Source: Siderastrea radians (lineage: Eukaryota; Cnidaria; Anthozoa; Scleractinia; Rhizangiidae). Taken from it: 64,000 bases of DNA. The notes beneath the pieces were generated by a model. It saw nothing but the letters and a program-made list of their open reading frames with translations, had not been told where the DNA came from and did not search any database. Made by a program: the position numbers and the translations under genes. The stretch is taken from NCBI GenBank assembly GCA_964017195.1, contig OZ024891.1:6473994-6537993 (forward strand), in the 5' to 3' direction. Positions 1 through 11,600 of this stretch are shown here, piece by piece. How positions within the stretch are numbered: position 1 is the stretch's first letter; the number at the start of each line of letters is the position of its first letter.

Positions 1-1
1 C

Positions 2-183
2 GAAATCCAGAACCCCCTCCTCAAGCCACGAGAAGTCCAAATTATTAACACCAATCAAATCGTCCGGAATCCTAACACCTATGAACTCTTCACTTTCCCC
101 CAGTACAAGAGGTACAAGTTGGTATATGACAAACGAGTCATCGACCCCCGCACCTTCAAGACATACCCATATGGTTACCAGTG
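2..183 (+). CDS. C-terminal fragment of an unidentified protein
   Basis: An open frame enters at the window edge and stops with TGA at 181-183, giving about 60 residues. The C-terminus is rich in Tyr, Lys and Pro (...FPQYKRYKLVYDKR... ending ...YPYGYQ). Codon use looks coding, and the stop is followed directly by A/T-rich DNA. I do not recognise the family with confidence. The tail recalls proteins carried by Polinton/Maverick-type elements, but that is only an impression. The 48-bp repeat just downstream would suit the end of a mobile element. The N-terminus lies outside the window. Confidence 0.45.
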
Positions 184-352
184 AAAGACACTTGGGGATG
201 AACATTAAGGAACACTCAGGAAAACGTTCTTTGTAAAAAAAAAAAACAAATTAATAAAATATGATTTATTTTTTTATTCGTGTTGTTTTTCAAAAGGACC
301 ACCCCCTCTTCACCCACTTGGACTTTGGACTTTTGAGCCCGCGTTTTCTCCG

Positions 353-567
353 CGGTTTTCACCCACCTTGAGCCCACGATCGATTTTTTCCACTGGTCAG
401 CGGTTTTTACCCACCTTGAGCCCACCATCCCTTTTTTTCCACTGGGCAGCGGTTTTTACCCATCTTGAGCCCACGATCGATTTTTTCCACTGGTCAGTGG
501 TTTCCCCTCTCAAATCACGTGACTTCCGGTTGTATGAGCCCACGATCCCCTTTTACCCACTGGTCAG
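353..567. repeat. 48/49-bp tandem repeat, 3 good units plus degenerate ones
   Basis: Units start at 353, 401 and 450 with the pattern CGGTTTTTACCCACCTTGAG then CCCACGATCG and TTTTTTCCACTGGTCAG. Degenerate units follow to about 567 and carry an insertion with TCACGTGAC. ORFs here are only the repeat read through. It may be a subterminal repeat of the element whose last protein ends at 183. Confidence 0.8.
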
Positions 568-720
568 CGGTTTCCCACACCGGAAATGCTATGACGTCAT
601 CACTTTGCTCTCGACCAATCAGAAGCCTCCAAATGCCCCAAACGGGCCCAATTTACTACTATCAACGTAATTATATGCATGAAATAGGAAATATGAAGAT
701 TTGTTCTTGCGTTTAAGCAG

Positions 721-1280
721 CAGAAAACGAAGAGCTGTCGCCAGATGTAGAAACAAGGACGATAGCAGGACAAAATCTTCTTCCCAACGAAGGTGAGTGG
801 GTGAGACGTTGCACCAATGTTTTTTAACACCAAAGGCCACCAATTTCAAAATCGACATATTGTAACTTCTCTTTGCCATTATGCAGGTGGAATGAAGTAT
901 CATGGAATAGGAGGGCAATATCTTCGACCTCGAACGGTCGACAAATATAGAATTTTCAAAAATACTGGACAGTTTTTTAAAAGACCTTCCAGGACAGAGG
1001 GGATTCTTAATGGTAAGGTTGTGACAATGGTTTGAATAATACGTTATTCTCCCTAAAGCCGATTTCAGAGTGGCTGTAAAATGCTGTTAACACGGTAAAC
1101 ATTTTCAAGTGCATTCGACAGTGCATCCATTCTACATTGTTTTGCACTTGGTGAACAAACCTTGCGTGGCTTACAACTTCAGAAGAAGCAACAAGATTAC
1201 CGTTCATAGTTTAACTCGTACTTTCTCTAAAACTCAATTACCGCCATGGAGGTGCCATTTTATGGAATAAACGAGGGGGT

Positions 1281-1316
<36 letters not shown>

Positions 1317-4165
1317 GACGTGAAACACAAAATTTTGGATTTATCAACTGAGTTGATAAGGCAACTTGGCCACCGTAAAGAGATTGAGAGCTGACGTTTC
1401 GAGCGTTAGCCCTTCGTCAGAGCGAATCAGGGAATTGTGGGTTGCACTTCATTTACATGGAGAGTGGTGGAGCTACGCTATTGGTAGGAACATGGCAACG
1501 TGAAAACAAGAATAAATTAAATGGATAGAAGATCCTCGCAGTTGTTAACGCAACTTATGCAAATTCACAATTTCAAGAATAAATTAGTTGAATAAAAAGC
1601 GTTCGTTGATACCGTGGGGATTAAGTGTGCCGATTTGGAAAATGAATTTTTGTTCTAGATTTTTACGGCTTTCCGTGTCACCTTGGTGTAGGGAAAGGCC
1701 ACAGATCGTCGTGTGTTGGCTAGAATGATTAGGGAGATTGAAATGTCGGGCGACTGGTTTGGATGGGTCCTTGTCATTTCTTTCAACGTTTCGTAGGTGT
1801 TCGCGGAAACGGTCGCCTAGTCTCCTCCCTGTTTCACCAATGTATATCTTTTTGCATAAACTGCAACATTTTATGGAATGCTGTGTTTACATATCTTACG
1901 GGCCCCAAATTTATGGCTTTTACTGTAATGTGAAGAAGGACAAATACTTGAAGGAACTTGATTTTTAGTGCCCAGTCAGTTCAGTCGCTTCCCAGACAAT
2001 ACCTTGATTTTAAATGCTATTAGCCATTTATTTATTGTTTTTATATTTTTATTTCATTTTAAATCTCATATATACATTGCATCTTTCCCAATTTCTTATC
2101 GAATATCATTCTTAGTAGAATTATCGTAGATATGTACTGTATCTAATTTCCATATATATCCTGCATATTACACGACCCCGCAAGCATTTTGCTTTAAAAT
2201 TTTTATCGTTATGATAACACTTCAGCGATGTTTAAAATTTGCTGAAAGGTGCACTAACCAACTGGAAAGACAGTACTATAATTTATCAAATCAAATGCAA
2301 ACACAAGTTGGCAATTTAGCTTTACGAAAGTTCAAGTATATTTCGACTTTGGACAGCTAAATAATCACGCATGCTTGCACCATCGAAGTATAATTTCATC
2401 ATGTATTTCTTGTTTTCAGTGTATAAGCGATCAAAAGCTCCAGAATTAAAGGAAACAAGAAGAGATCTTACCCAAACAAAGGAAACATCTCTATCAGGTA
2501 TGGAAGAATATTACCGGAATGAAAGGTTGGTCGTTTCCTCCTTAACCGACTGGACTTTGTTTTATTTCAGAATCGCGTAAACTTGAGAATGGTTACGTTA
2601 CTAAAGGTAAAAAAGCTATTTTCTTTTGTTTGGTAGTCAAATCAGAAGTTGATGAAAAGTTCTGCAACCTTAAAACTTCTACGGATAAAATGTCGTCTTT
2701 TTGAATTTCGTGTTTCGTGGAAGATTCAAACAGGAAAATCCTTTATAATAGGGTTGGCCCGTCCCTTCTCACCTTACTTGTCAATCATAGCCTAAGGGGA
2801 AAACATTTGTTGTCAATTAACGGCTAAAGGGTAAAAACAACAACAACAACAACAACAACACTAAAAGCAAAAAGAAGAAACAGTAGACTACTCTTAGTCA
2901 GTTATATTGGGCTAAGTTGTTTGAGTTCTGTGAGAAAATTCATAAAAAATAGAAACGGATATCTTGTATTGCTGGGATGATATTTTGTTTTTTTTTATGA
3001 GTTTCTGAGGCACATTTAGGCCTCACTCCCCTTTCAACCAAACTCTATCTGGATTTGGTAATCAACAGGTTGATTTTCCTTTCCATTTAGGAGCAATCCA
3101 ATTTTAAGATTGCAATCTGAACGATACATGTAAGGAGCAGATTGCGGGGTTAAGAATGTGGTTTTCTAGTCTGCGATCCATTTAGCTGATTCCAGATATA
3201 GTAATTGTACTATTTAGCACGTGTTTATTTCGAATGGAAACAAACGTTGATTGATCTTCTCTCGTATATATATATTTTTCAGCTATCACTTAAAAGATTC
3301 TAAAAAATTCGTTAAAACGTGTGCTTAATCAGAGTATACTTTGGCTTTTCTCATTTCAGGCAAAAACGCAAAGAAATCAGGCCTCCCTAAAGGTACAGAA
3401 CAGAGTTTTCCATCGCCATGGCTTCTGTAGATGTCACTGTTATAAGAATTGTTCCAAAAGATACAAAGCATGCAGTCGTTGGGCATTTTCCGAGTTTAAG
3501 AAAATGTAAATATAATAAAAAAAGAATTGCATAACACTGGTTATTTTATTGACTTAACCATGATGAAGCGATTTTAGCGTTGATGACAGTGTTGGCATAA
3601 ATTTTGTTCCGGATCTTGTTGCGATGATATAATGCCAACTAATAATATGTAACAAACAATTTCGAGTTGAAGCGTTAAGGTATGTTTTATTGTAATTGTA
3701 GAAGTTTTGGGAATAATGAAAACAAGAAATGTTTGTCGATGGCTGAATATTGTTTCTTTATATCAGGCTATAATCAGTACGAGGTTAACGAATTTACAGT
3801 TATGTCTATCAAATTAAGGGAGGTCATTCTCTATCTCACCATTTCTCTAATCACCATTTACGTCAAGTCATAATAACAAATTTCCAAAACTAATGATATG
3901 ACACATATTAAATTTATCCACTATTTAAAAAATCTGCTTTATTATGGATCTTGAATTCTTCCTAACTTTCTGTAACCATGGCCTCTGCATAATCGTTTAA
4001 TTCACTAAGGGATTAAGGGTTAAGTTAACAATCTAAATTAAACCCAGTAATTTCATTTATTTTTAATCAATGGCAGGTAACAAACGGAACACAAGCCGAG
4101 GCTCAAGGAACAAAATAAATTCAGAGATAGAAAATCTCTTAACAAAATTCCTTATTGTTCTGTAG
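721..4165 (+). CDS. small multi-exon gene for a basic protein (5' end not found)
   Basis: Six exons join in one open frame, all with phase-1 junctions: 721-792, 887-1012, 2420-2497, 2571-2606, 3360-3392 and 4077-4165 (TAG at 4163-4165). Each has a good acceptor (for example TTTTCAG, TTATTTCAG, CATTTCAG) and a GT donor (GTGAGT, GTAAGG, GTATGG, GTAAAA, GTACAG). The product, about 138 residues from exon 1 on, is hydrophilic and rich in Lys, Arg, Asn and Ser. It includes GQYLRPR, GQFFKRPSR and VYKRSK, and has no Cys. The acceptor at 718-720 implies an upstream exon, possibly a signal peptide, that I could not find. An alternative last exon from 3767 is also open (stop 3871-3873). A poly(A) signal AATAAA lies at 4693-4698. 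Several KR/RR sites and the phase-1 exons resemble the precursor gene 4 kb downstream, so a secreted processed peptide is possible. No family recognised. Confidence 0.55.
1330..1890 (-). mobile_element. 3' end of a Penelope-like retroelement
   Basis: On the minus strand an uninterrupted frame of about 95 codons ends at 1584-1586 (TAA). It encodes the C-terminal endonuclease part of a Penelope-like element, with YIGETGRRLGDRFREHL followed by VARHFNLPNHS and IGTLNPHGINERF. Only the end of the element remains. Downstream lies the hammerhead-like motif (1391-1420) and the short palindrome TTATCAACTGAGTTGATAA near 1340. The insertion sits inside the intron between exons ending at 1012 and starting at 2420. 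Confidence 0.8.
1391..1420 (-). ncRNA. hammerhead ribozyme core in Penelope tail
   Basis: Read on the minus strand, CTGACGA (the conserved CUGANGA) is followed by a short stem-loop GGGCTAACGCTC, then GAAAC and GTC. This matches the compact type I hammerhead known from Penelope-like elements. No core base is missing. Confidence 0.7.
2834..2862 (+). repeat. (AAC)n microsatellite
   Basis: About nine AAC units lie in an intron of the 721-4165 gene. A second, interrupted AAC stretch is at about 40480-40520. Confidence 0.9.
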
Positions 4166-4169
4166 ATAA

Positions 4170-5840
4170 CAACTGTAGGGTAAGTTTCAGATTGCTTGTC
4201 TGAGAGGGAAGCTTAGCCTACAAATACCTCTTTTTTATGCATTTCTGACAAGTGCCTTAAGTCCAAGATCAGGAAAGTCAATAGAAATTAAATCTTGCGG
4301 GCATCACATGCTAACGTCTCGTTTTACGGTTTCCGCCACATGAGGAATGATCGAAGTGACTTGTAATCACATGATGATGAAAGCACGCGTAAACACATGA
4401 AGAAACTTAAGGTCACGTGCTGATGAAATATTTTGACGCAGGGAATTTAGATAAAGAGCACTAATTAGGGACATACAAATGCGATACAGAAATCAATCGC
4501 AGCGTACATTATAGAAAGCTTTTACTTTGAATTAGCCTTAGTAAAAGGAAAGAATTAATTAAATCAAAAAAAGGCTTTCGCAAATACATTAGAAACTCAC
4601 TAGTAGGAAATAGGACTTAGGAGTAAGAAAAAAGGGATAAATAGATTAGCAACTCGATTGTCACTGGTTTGGATTGTGTTAAGAAAAAGCACAATAAAAT
4701 AAACACTGTTTTTAGTTTTATACAATTCTGTCTTCTTTTTGCCACCGCTAGGTAGGTGAAACAATAAATGATATCATTAAAAAAAGGAGCCGGTGAGGAG
4801 AGTTTAAGAACGATTTATGGGCCAAGGACAATAAAATTATAATTTAAGAGGGGCAATGTCATGGAGTTTTTATTGTTTTTTAATAGTCAAAAATACGTTA
4901 CATTCATCTTAAGGTTTCTTGCTTATGCCTGCATTGCTTTTTGACCACAAAGGGACAATAATAAGTGAAAAAAATAGATAGTAAAATAAGATCATAGTGT
5001 CCCTTTAAAAGTTAGCAAAAAAAAACAGCCGTTATTAGTTGGTCGGTTGGTTAGTCCAGTATCTCCGTCGTCCCAGTAGACAATCGATTTCATCTGTCAG
5101 AAGCGAGGAAGCGGTTCACAAGGGAGCAGGCTCTCAAATAAAAGTCAAAGAGCAGTCTCGTCAAAATTTTTTTGAGGAGTTCTTAACACTTACCAGATCA
5201 TTGTCTTGTGGGCTTGCTTCAAATTTTATTTGTACACCTGAGAGGTAGCAACAATTTTAGAAGCAACCCTTTTAATTTACACCCTCTTTAATTAAAAGTA
5301 ATCATATAAAATGAAATTGAATACCCTAACTTGAACTAAAACACGGACAATCCCCGTCAGTTCCATATAAGTTGTAACCTTATGTAAAAAGCATGAAGTA
5401 TCGCTTTGTTGACTTAAAGGTTCAAATGTGCTTCCTCGTTCTCACTATTTTCGCGCGTACCCATTTTCGCAAAATCGAAGGGCCTATTTCACGAAACAAA
5501 ATTTTTGTGATTTCTTATGAAAAGAGAGAGAAAAAAAAGATCATGCATGGGAACAGAAAGTACTGGCAACAGGAAGCATTCGTAATAAAGCGACTTACGT
5601 ACGTTATTTTACTTATTTAAAGAGTGATAAGAGTGCGCCTAGATTGCTTTATTACGAATGATATTCCTGCATCCTTTACTTTCGGTCCCATCCTCACTTT
5701 TAGCAGTTCCTGTCACTGTTTTCTTTTTTAGTCTGCAATGGCTCACCTTCCTTTCCTGTTTTCCCTGTTCCTACAGTCTCGCAAATCTTGCTTTTACCAG
5801 GGTCCCAGGCTCTTTTTTTACCAGACCACACCCTTGTATC
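4170..5840. other. no supported gene
   Basis: The first 530 bases probably form the 3' untranslated region of the preceding gene, up to AATAAA at 4693. The rest has only short chance ORFs and A/T-rich runs. I see nothing else in it. Confidence 0.5.
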
Positions 5841-5847
5841 CTTCAAG

Positions 5848-6030
5848 TGGAGGCAGCGTGGTCTAGTGGTTAGGGTGCTGGTCTTGTAATCCGGAGGTCC
5901 TAAGTTCAAGTCCTCTCTCTGACCGCTTAGATTTGTTTCACGGTAGCCCCGTGTTCAAATCCTAGGCCACGCTATGTAAATAGCCAACTGGTTAGTCTAC
6001 AGCAGTGCAACAGGAACGCGGTTCCAGATC
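5848..6030 (+). repeat. tRNA-headed SINE
   Basis: The head has a tRNA-like A box (TGGTCTAGTGGTTAGG), an anticodon-loop-like CTTGTAA and a B box (AGTTCAAGTCC). The 3' part continues into a body with CACGGTAGCCCCGTGTTCAAATCC. The arm pairing is imperfect, so a functional tRNA is unlikely. Confidence 0.6.
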
Positions 6031-6153
6031 TATACGGATCTATACGGCAGTACTCCCGAAACTGCCTCGAAAACGAAGTGTTCTATCGGTCTCGTTAACG
6101 AAAGAATCGCGAAAACATAGCCACAGTTTGTTAGAAGAAAACAGAGAAAACAA

Positions 6154-6459
6154 TTGGATATGAAGTGTGTGCAGAGAAAAAGGAAGCGATCCCCACACGG
6201 GGATATGGAACAACACGATCGACTGGTCGAGATCTGTTTTGAATTTAACGAGAATGAACTCAAGGCGTTTAGAACGACTTACTACGCTGCCCAACCGACT
6301 GAACAACGAGACCAAATGGAGCAAAACGTTTTTAAACGGAATTTCCTACGATGGCCTTTTTTGGAATCTAGCATTGAAGAGAGAATGACGTCGAATGACA
6401 TAGAATATACTAAACTGGTAAATTTCCTGGGTATCTGCAAACACGTCATTTTCGAATGA
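6154..6459 (+). CDS. hypothetical 101-aa ORF
   Basis: A single open frame of 101 codons starts MDMKCVQRKRKRSPHG and ends CKHVIFE. It is charged, has no membrane segment, and I recognise no domain. It lies just after a SINE, without clear splice partners. It could be a real short gene, an exon, or chance. Confidence 0.2.
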   Translation: MDMKCVQRKRKRSPHGDMEQHDRLVEICFEFNENELKAFRTTYYAAQPTEQRDQMEQNVFKRNFLRWPFLESSIEERMTSNDIEYTKLVNFLGICKHVIFE

Positions 6460-8620
6460 GGATATTGATATTATTGACTGATCATGCGTGATAAGTAAAA
6501 GTTATACCTGTCTGACAGGAGGATAAAAACCGACCAATCACAAAGGTGCTTGTGGGAAGCCACCTTGAAATGTCCAACATCGTTACGGTCGTTTAACAGA
6601 CATCGGGTTTACTGAGGTTAATTTCACTCTCAGATAAAAAATAACCACAAAATCAGTTTTAACACTCTGAAGAGAGCTTGAAGGGAAGATAACTTGGTAA
6701 GTAACTGGCAAGTAATTTAATTATGATATCAGCCTTGGTTGTAATGTATTGTGAGATTAAACCCGACCGACGTTCATTATACACTGTTTTTGTGAATATG
6801 GCTGTCAGAATTGTAGAAACATTTTGCTGTTATGAAATTATCACAAAGGGTATTCTAGTGTTTTTGGTTTTAACCAAGAGTAATTTGTATACATGTTAGG
6901 TTTCTGATCTTTATCTTCATTTATAGCTAAAATGAAACCGAATTTCATTCTGCGGTAACGGTCTCGGTCCTTATTTTTCTTTCGCCACTGTAAGGTTCAT
7001 GATTGATTCAGGAAAATATAAGATAATATTAAGTTTTGAATACTTGAGTTTTGTGAAAGAAAGATTAACCTTTGATTTCTTTCCTTAAAACGCAAAATTG
7101 AAACCAAACGGATAATCTTAAAATTACAACTTATCCTACATAGAGTCTAGTTGCTATAAAAATGTTAGGATTGAACTTCTCGTCTTCTCGGCGCCTAGTT
7201 CGGCTGCAATGACAAGAAATTTAAAAACGGTTCTTTACGGATTACCGTTGTTCATTTTTCCCGGGGCAGGGAATGCGGAAGGACAGCATTGATCACGTCA
7301 GTGTTAAAGCCAAAAATCATTTCCCCCCTTGAATTCTTCCAAGTTTAGAGGCATGCGACCTTTGTCGCTAAAACCAAAGATAAGATAACACACAAACAAC
7401 CTGCACTTCTGGTGTTCAAATGACCTGGCAAAGAAAACATGTTCTCAGCAGAAATTTCAATACAGGATAATTATTACTATCAACAATTCAACGAGTTAAG
7501 GCTAATATGGATCCGGAAACTTGCATCTAGGATGCTATCTCACATTCAGTGATAGCACTGTGTGGATGTAAAGCTATACCACGGTTTTTTACCAGGTTTA
7601 ATAATTAATGCTTTGATGGCAAGATTTTTTGTTGCTTTTTGAAATTGAAACTGAATCTTAATAAAAATCATTTTCAAATTCTCACGGCAAGTTGCTTATG
7701 CGCTGCTTTATTGAAGTTAAGTTTTGTTCAGGAGGGCGATTTCATTAAACTACTTCGAAGAGATGCTAGAATACCAGACTGCATCTGCTAAAGCACTAAT
7801 GGTTGATTACATAGTTTTGAACATAAATGCAATTCCGATTAACTAAACTTGGTTCCCCATGCAAGCCTAGTATTTTGATTCCTTGATCAAGAAACTGAGT
7901 AAAAATGGTACACTTTTCACCATATATTTTACTAATGGAAACGGAATTCCTTCTATCCACTTTTGCGATTAGGTTTTCAAAATAGCTTAATGTAATGACG
8001 GATCCAACGTCATAAATGTAGCTGTATTGTAAGCGTAATCCTAAAAACGAATACTGTTTGAACGTGTACACACAGTGTTTACCGCTGTATCTAGATGCCA
8101 CACAAGTAGCCACAAAACCCCAAGACAAACCTGATCTGAATGTCAGACATGAAAAACTCCTACTGGAACAGTTAGGAAAACTGAATAAAACTACAAACTA
8201 CAAGGGGTAATCCTGTGTTCAAGTAGCAGCCCTACCGATGAGGGAATAGAAATTTAATGTTTTATGTTCAAAAACCGGATTAAACTCCGGCCAGTGTCGA
8301 CAGGAAAGCTCCCTGCACCCTTCCGCCACCTCCACCCCGCCCCCTTTTTGTCAAAGAAATTAAGGCCGGGAAGACATACTTTTTTCTACGCACTACCCCT
8401 CCTTATGCACCGGGCCCCCATGTAACGGTGTTGGATTTCGCCACTGCCGACCATGTGAATCACCTCTTACGTGGGTGCACTTAACCTGCCTTATCTTACA
8501 TGACTACATAACCATATTACCATATATTTCACATGTTCTGTATCATGGTAGTAAGAAGACAAACAAGGAAACAAACTGCGGAATTTGAAGGATGATGCTT
8601 ATATTGTTTCTTTCTGCCTA
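6460..8620. other. no supported gene
   Basis: This is A/T-rich intergenic DNA upstream of the secreted precursor gene. A 110-codon minus-strand frame at 7796-8128 lacks coding character. The promoter of the downstream gene must lie in the right part, but I cannot define a core element. An acceptor-like TTCAG at 8621-8625, six bases before the ATG at 8632, suggests a non-coding first exon further upstream. Confidence 0.4.
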
Positions 8621-8631
8621 TTCAGGTCAAA

Positions 8632-11600
8632 ATGGGGAGTTTTATGCCCATGATCAGTGTCTTAATGGGAGCTGTTGTATTGTGCAAAGGTAATCGGGGG
8701 CGAGTGAGTTGTTGGTTATTTTTTCCACGGATTCTTGGCTTGATTTTAATTTTACCTTTTATTTTTTGAGGTTGGGAAATGCCTTACGCAGGCCAAAACA
8801 TGAACGCTTTCAAGAAAAGTGACATTCCAGATCCCGCTGAAATTGGTCAGTGTAGTTTTGCAGACGACACGTTTATGTTCGTTTAAGGACGGTGCCTTCT
8901 TTTTGTACTGCGCATACGTTCTGCGCATCTCGGGTATGGTCCCAGATATTCGGGTGTATTAAGAAATTTGCCTACTAATACAAAGGTATTTTTTTTGTGC
9001 GGCTTATGACTGTGTGGAAAGCAGACCTTAGCAAGGGCTATCATAATCCCCCCCCCCCCCCAAAAAAAAAAATTGGGGGTAACTACACATTTTTCAGAGA
9101 CGATTGAGCTTAAATGTGGAAATAAAATGTCATACTTTTTTCTGTATTTTAAAGCTACTCTAGAATTATGGTCGTCTAATTATCTCTAATAAATGCGTGG
9201 TTACGCACATTTTTCTTTTTAGATTCCAATAACCCTTGCTAAGACCTCCCCTTTTCCCATAGTCATAACCTTTGCAAAAATACCTCTGTATTAGGAGGCA
9301 CCGTCCTTAATAAGGCCAAAGAGCTCTGTTGTTTCAAGTAATAGTCCAACGTCGTCTTCGGGTAGACTGCCTTGGGTTAGGCGATACAAGTATTAGGGCA
9401 AGGGGACGGATGACACTTGAGATTACTAAGAAAACGAAAACTTTAAAGTATGTAAATGGCACTACCTGGCCGAAGAAACGTGCTCGGGAATTCAGAATGC
9501 ATCATGGAAGGGGTTCCTCTTAAAACAATAAGAAAAGCCCCAGGGGCGTTAGACCCCGCCGTTGTTCTCCTTCCCCTCAAGATGCAAAACATATTACGAT
9601 CATTCAAGATTCGAGCCCAAGTGGTATAGCGGAAGTTTGCGACGAATATTTGTTTGGCCGAGCAAAAACCGGGCGTCTGGGGCAAGAGACCGCGAAAAAA
9701 AAAAGATGAACTGAAGAAGAAGAACACGAAAAAAAAAAAAGGAAAAGGGTATTGCTCCCGTCCTGACGAGGACATGTACAGCCTAGTGTTAAACAACACT
9801 TTCTAATTCGTTCTTCTTGTTTAGCCCAAACTGTAGGTAATCCACTGCCTTCGGCTTTCTTTGAGGAACAGGTCACTGGCGGAAGACACCCAAATGATGA
9901 CAAGAGATACACAATCGGTACAACTGAGTGTTACAATCGTTATTTCAAACATTTCATGTTTACTGGCATTGCAGGAGATGAAAAACTAATATAGCTACTA
10001 TTGTTCTTGTTCCCTTGAAAAGTGACTTAGTTCTAATATGTTCTATTTTTAGGATATGGAAATCTTAAATTACACTCAAAATAATTCAGTAGCACAAATG
10101 AAGGCACTTCTTTTTTCTTTCGAGTTTCATGGATTTAAAAAATCAATCTCGATTTGGGACGAATGAGCGGCAATTTCCTCTTTCGTAATATTTCCTAATT
10201 TTTGATCGTTGTTCTATTCCCACAGAGCAGTTGAACCACGCCGCCAGACACCGTAATGTATATTTTGACACTGTTGGAGGAGATCCTTATGGTACGAAGA
10301 CGTATGATGCTTTTTTGAATGTTGAAATTCCTTTTGTGTTTGACTAAACCTGTAGCATGGCGTGATTGTGATTGTTTGGCTGTGAATTATGTTTGTTTGA
10401 TTATCAAATAGGTCATAACTTCCCCTTGTTATCCCATTCACACATGTTTTTCTTGTAAAATAGGTCATAGCAGCCCCGTGTTGTCTCGGTCACACATCGC
10501 CGTGGCAGGACACAAGAAAAAGAGATCACTTCTTCAAGCAGAAGCAATGACCGCGCGTGAGTATATACGGTCTTGAGATGTTTTAAAACGTTTGGAATCT
10601 CGCTAAAGATAGCTGATTCTCCTTTTTACGTCTTCTAATAATGACAAAGCTTAGAAGCTTTCATTAAAGGAAAAAAATCAAATAAACCTTTGCACTTCGA
10701 AACGATTCGTGAGGAATTAACATCTATCTTGGGAGTGGTTAGGGTGGCACAGGACATTCGTCAACATCTTTGCAAGTGGCAGAGGTCAGAGGGGGAAATT
10801 TAGGACCTCACTACCGTGTCCGAGTGACATGCTCTATCTATGATTGTATTTGTTTTTAGCCCAATCAGCTCCCGCAGGCTTCTTTGAGCAGCAGATCACT
10901 GGCGGAAGACACCCAAATGACGACAAGAGATACACCATTGGTATGTCTACATACTACGATTGCTATTTTCCTTTCAGTTTTCAGACAAAGCTTCATAATT
11001 CTAGATTACTCTAAAATCTAGCAAGTTCTAATCTGGTGCCGGATGTTCTACAGTCTTGGCCATCGCTTACAAAATTCTACATGCTTCTCCGGAACCATCT
11101 TGACATCATCTTTTGTTTCTTCTTTTTTCTCTCGTTGTTGTTATTGTTTTCCTCCTTCTCCTCTTCCTCCTTCTTCTTCTTCCGTTTTTTTTTGGGTTAC
11201 TAATAACGTGTGATGTTCTCTGTATTTTTTTGTTGACAGCTCAGCTAAACCAGGCCGCAAGACACCGAAATGTGTATTATGACACTGTTGGAGGAGATCC
11301 TTATGGTAAGTGAGACGTGCTCTAAGCACTCTTTTCTTGAATTAAAAAACTTAGTCCACATAATATAATTTTTGTCACCAAAATTTCAACAATTCTATAA
11401 ATGTCTTTTCGTCTTGAAAGTTCGCTAACTCACCTGTATTTTTTAATTGATAACGAAAGCCTTCAGCACTAGAAATACATGTTTGGATTTATTTTGGTAC
11501 AATCAAGTCCTCTTCAGATAATAGATCAAAATATTTACAGGTGAGCGTCAAGATGTCAATTCTTGAAACGTCTGTATTGCACAACTTTGAACCCTAAGGG

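Noticed and set aside
368..716. Overlapping ORFs of about 100 codons with repeated SPRSIF motifs
   Set aside because: They are the 48-bp tandem repeat translated; no sign of selection on the protein.
7796..8128. 110-codon minus-strand ORF
   Set aside because: No domain, no splice context, and composition like its A/T-rich surroundings; most likely chance.
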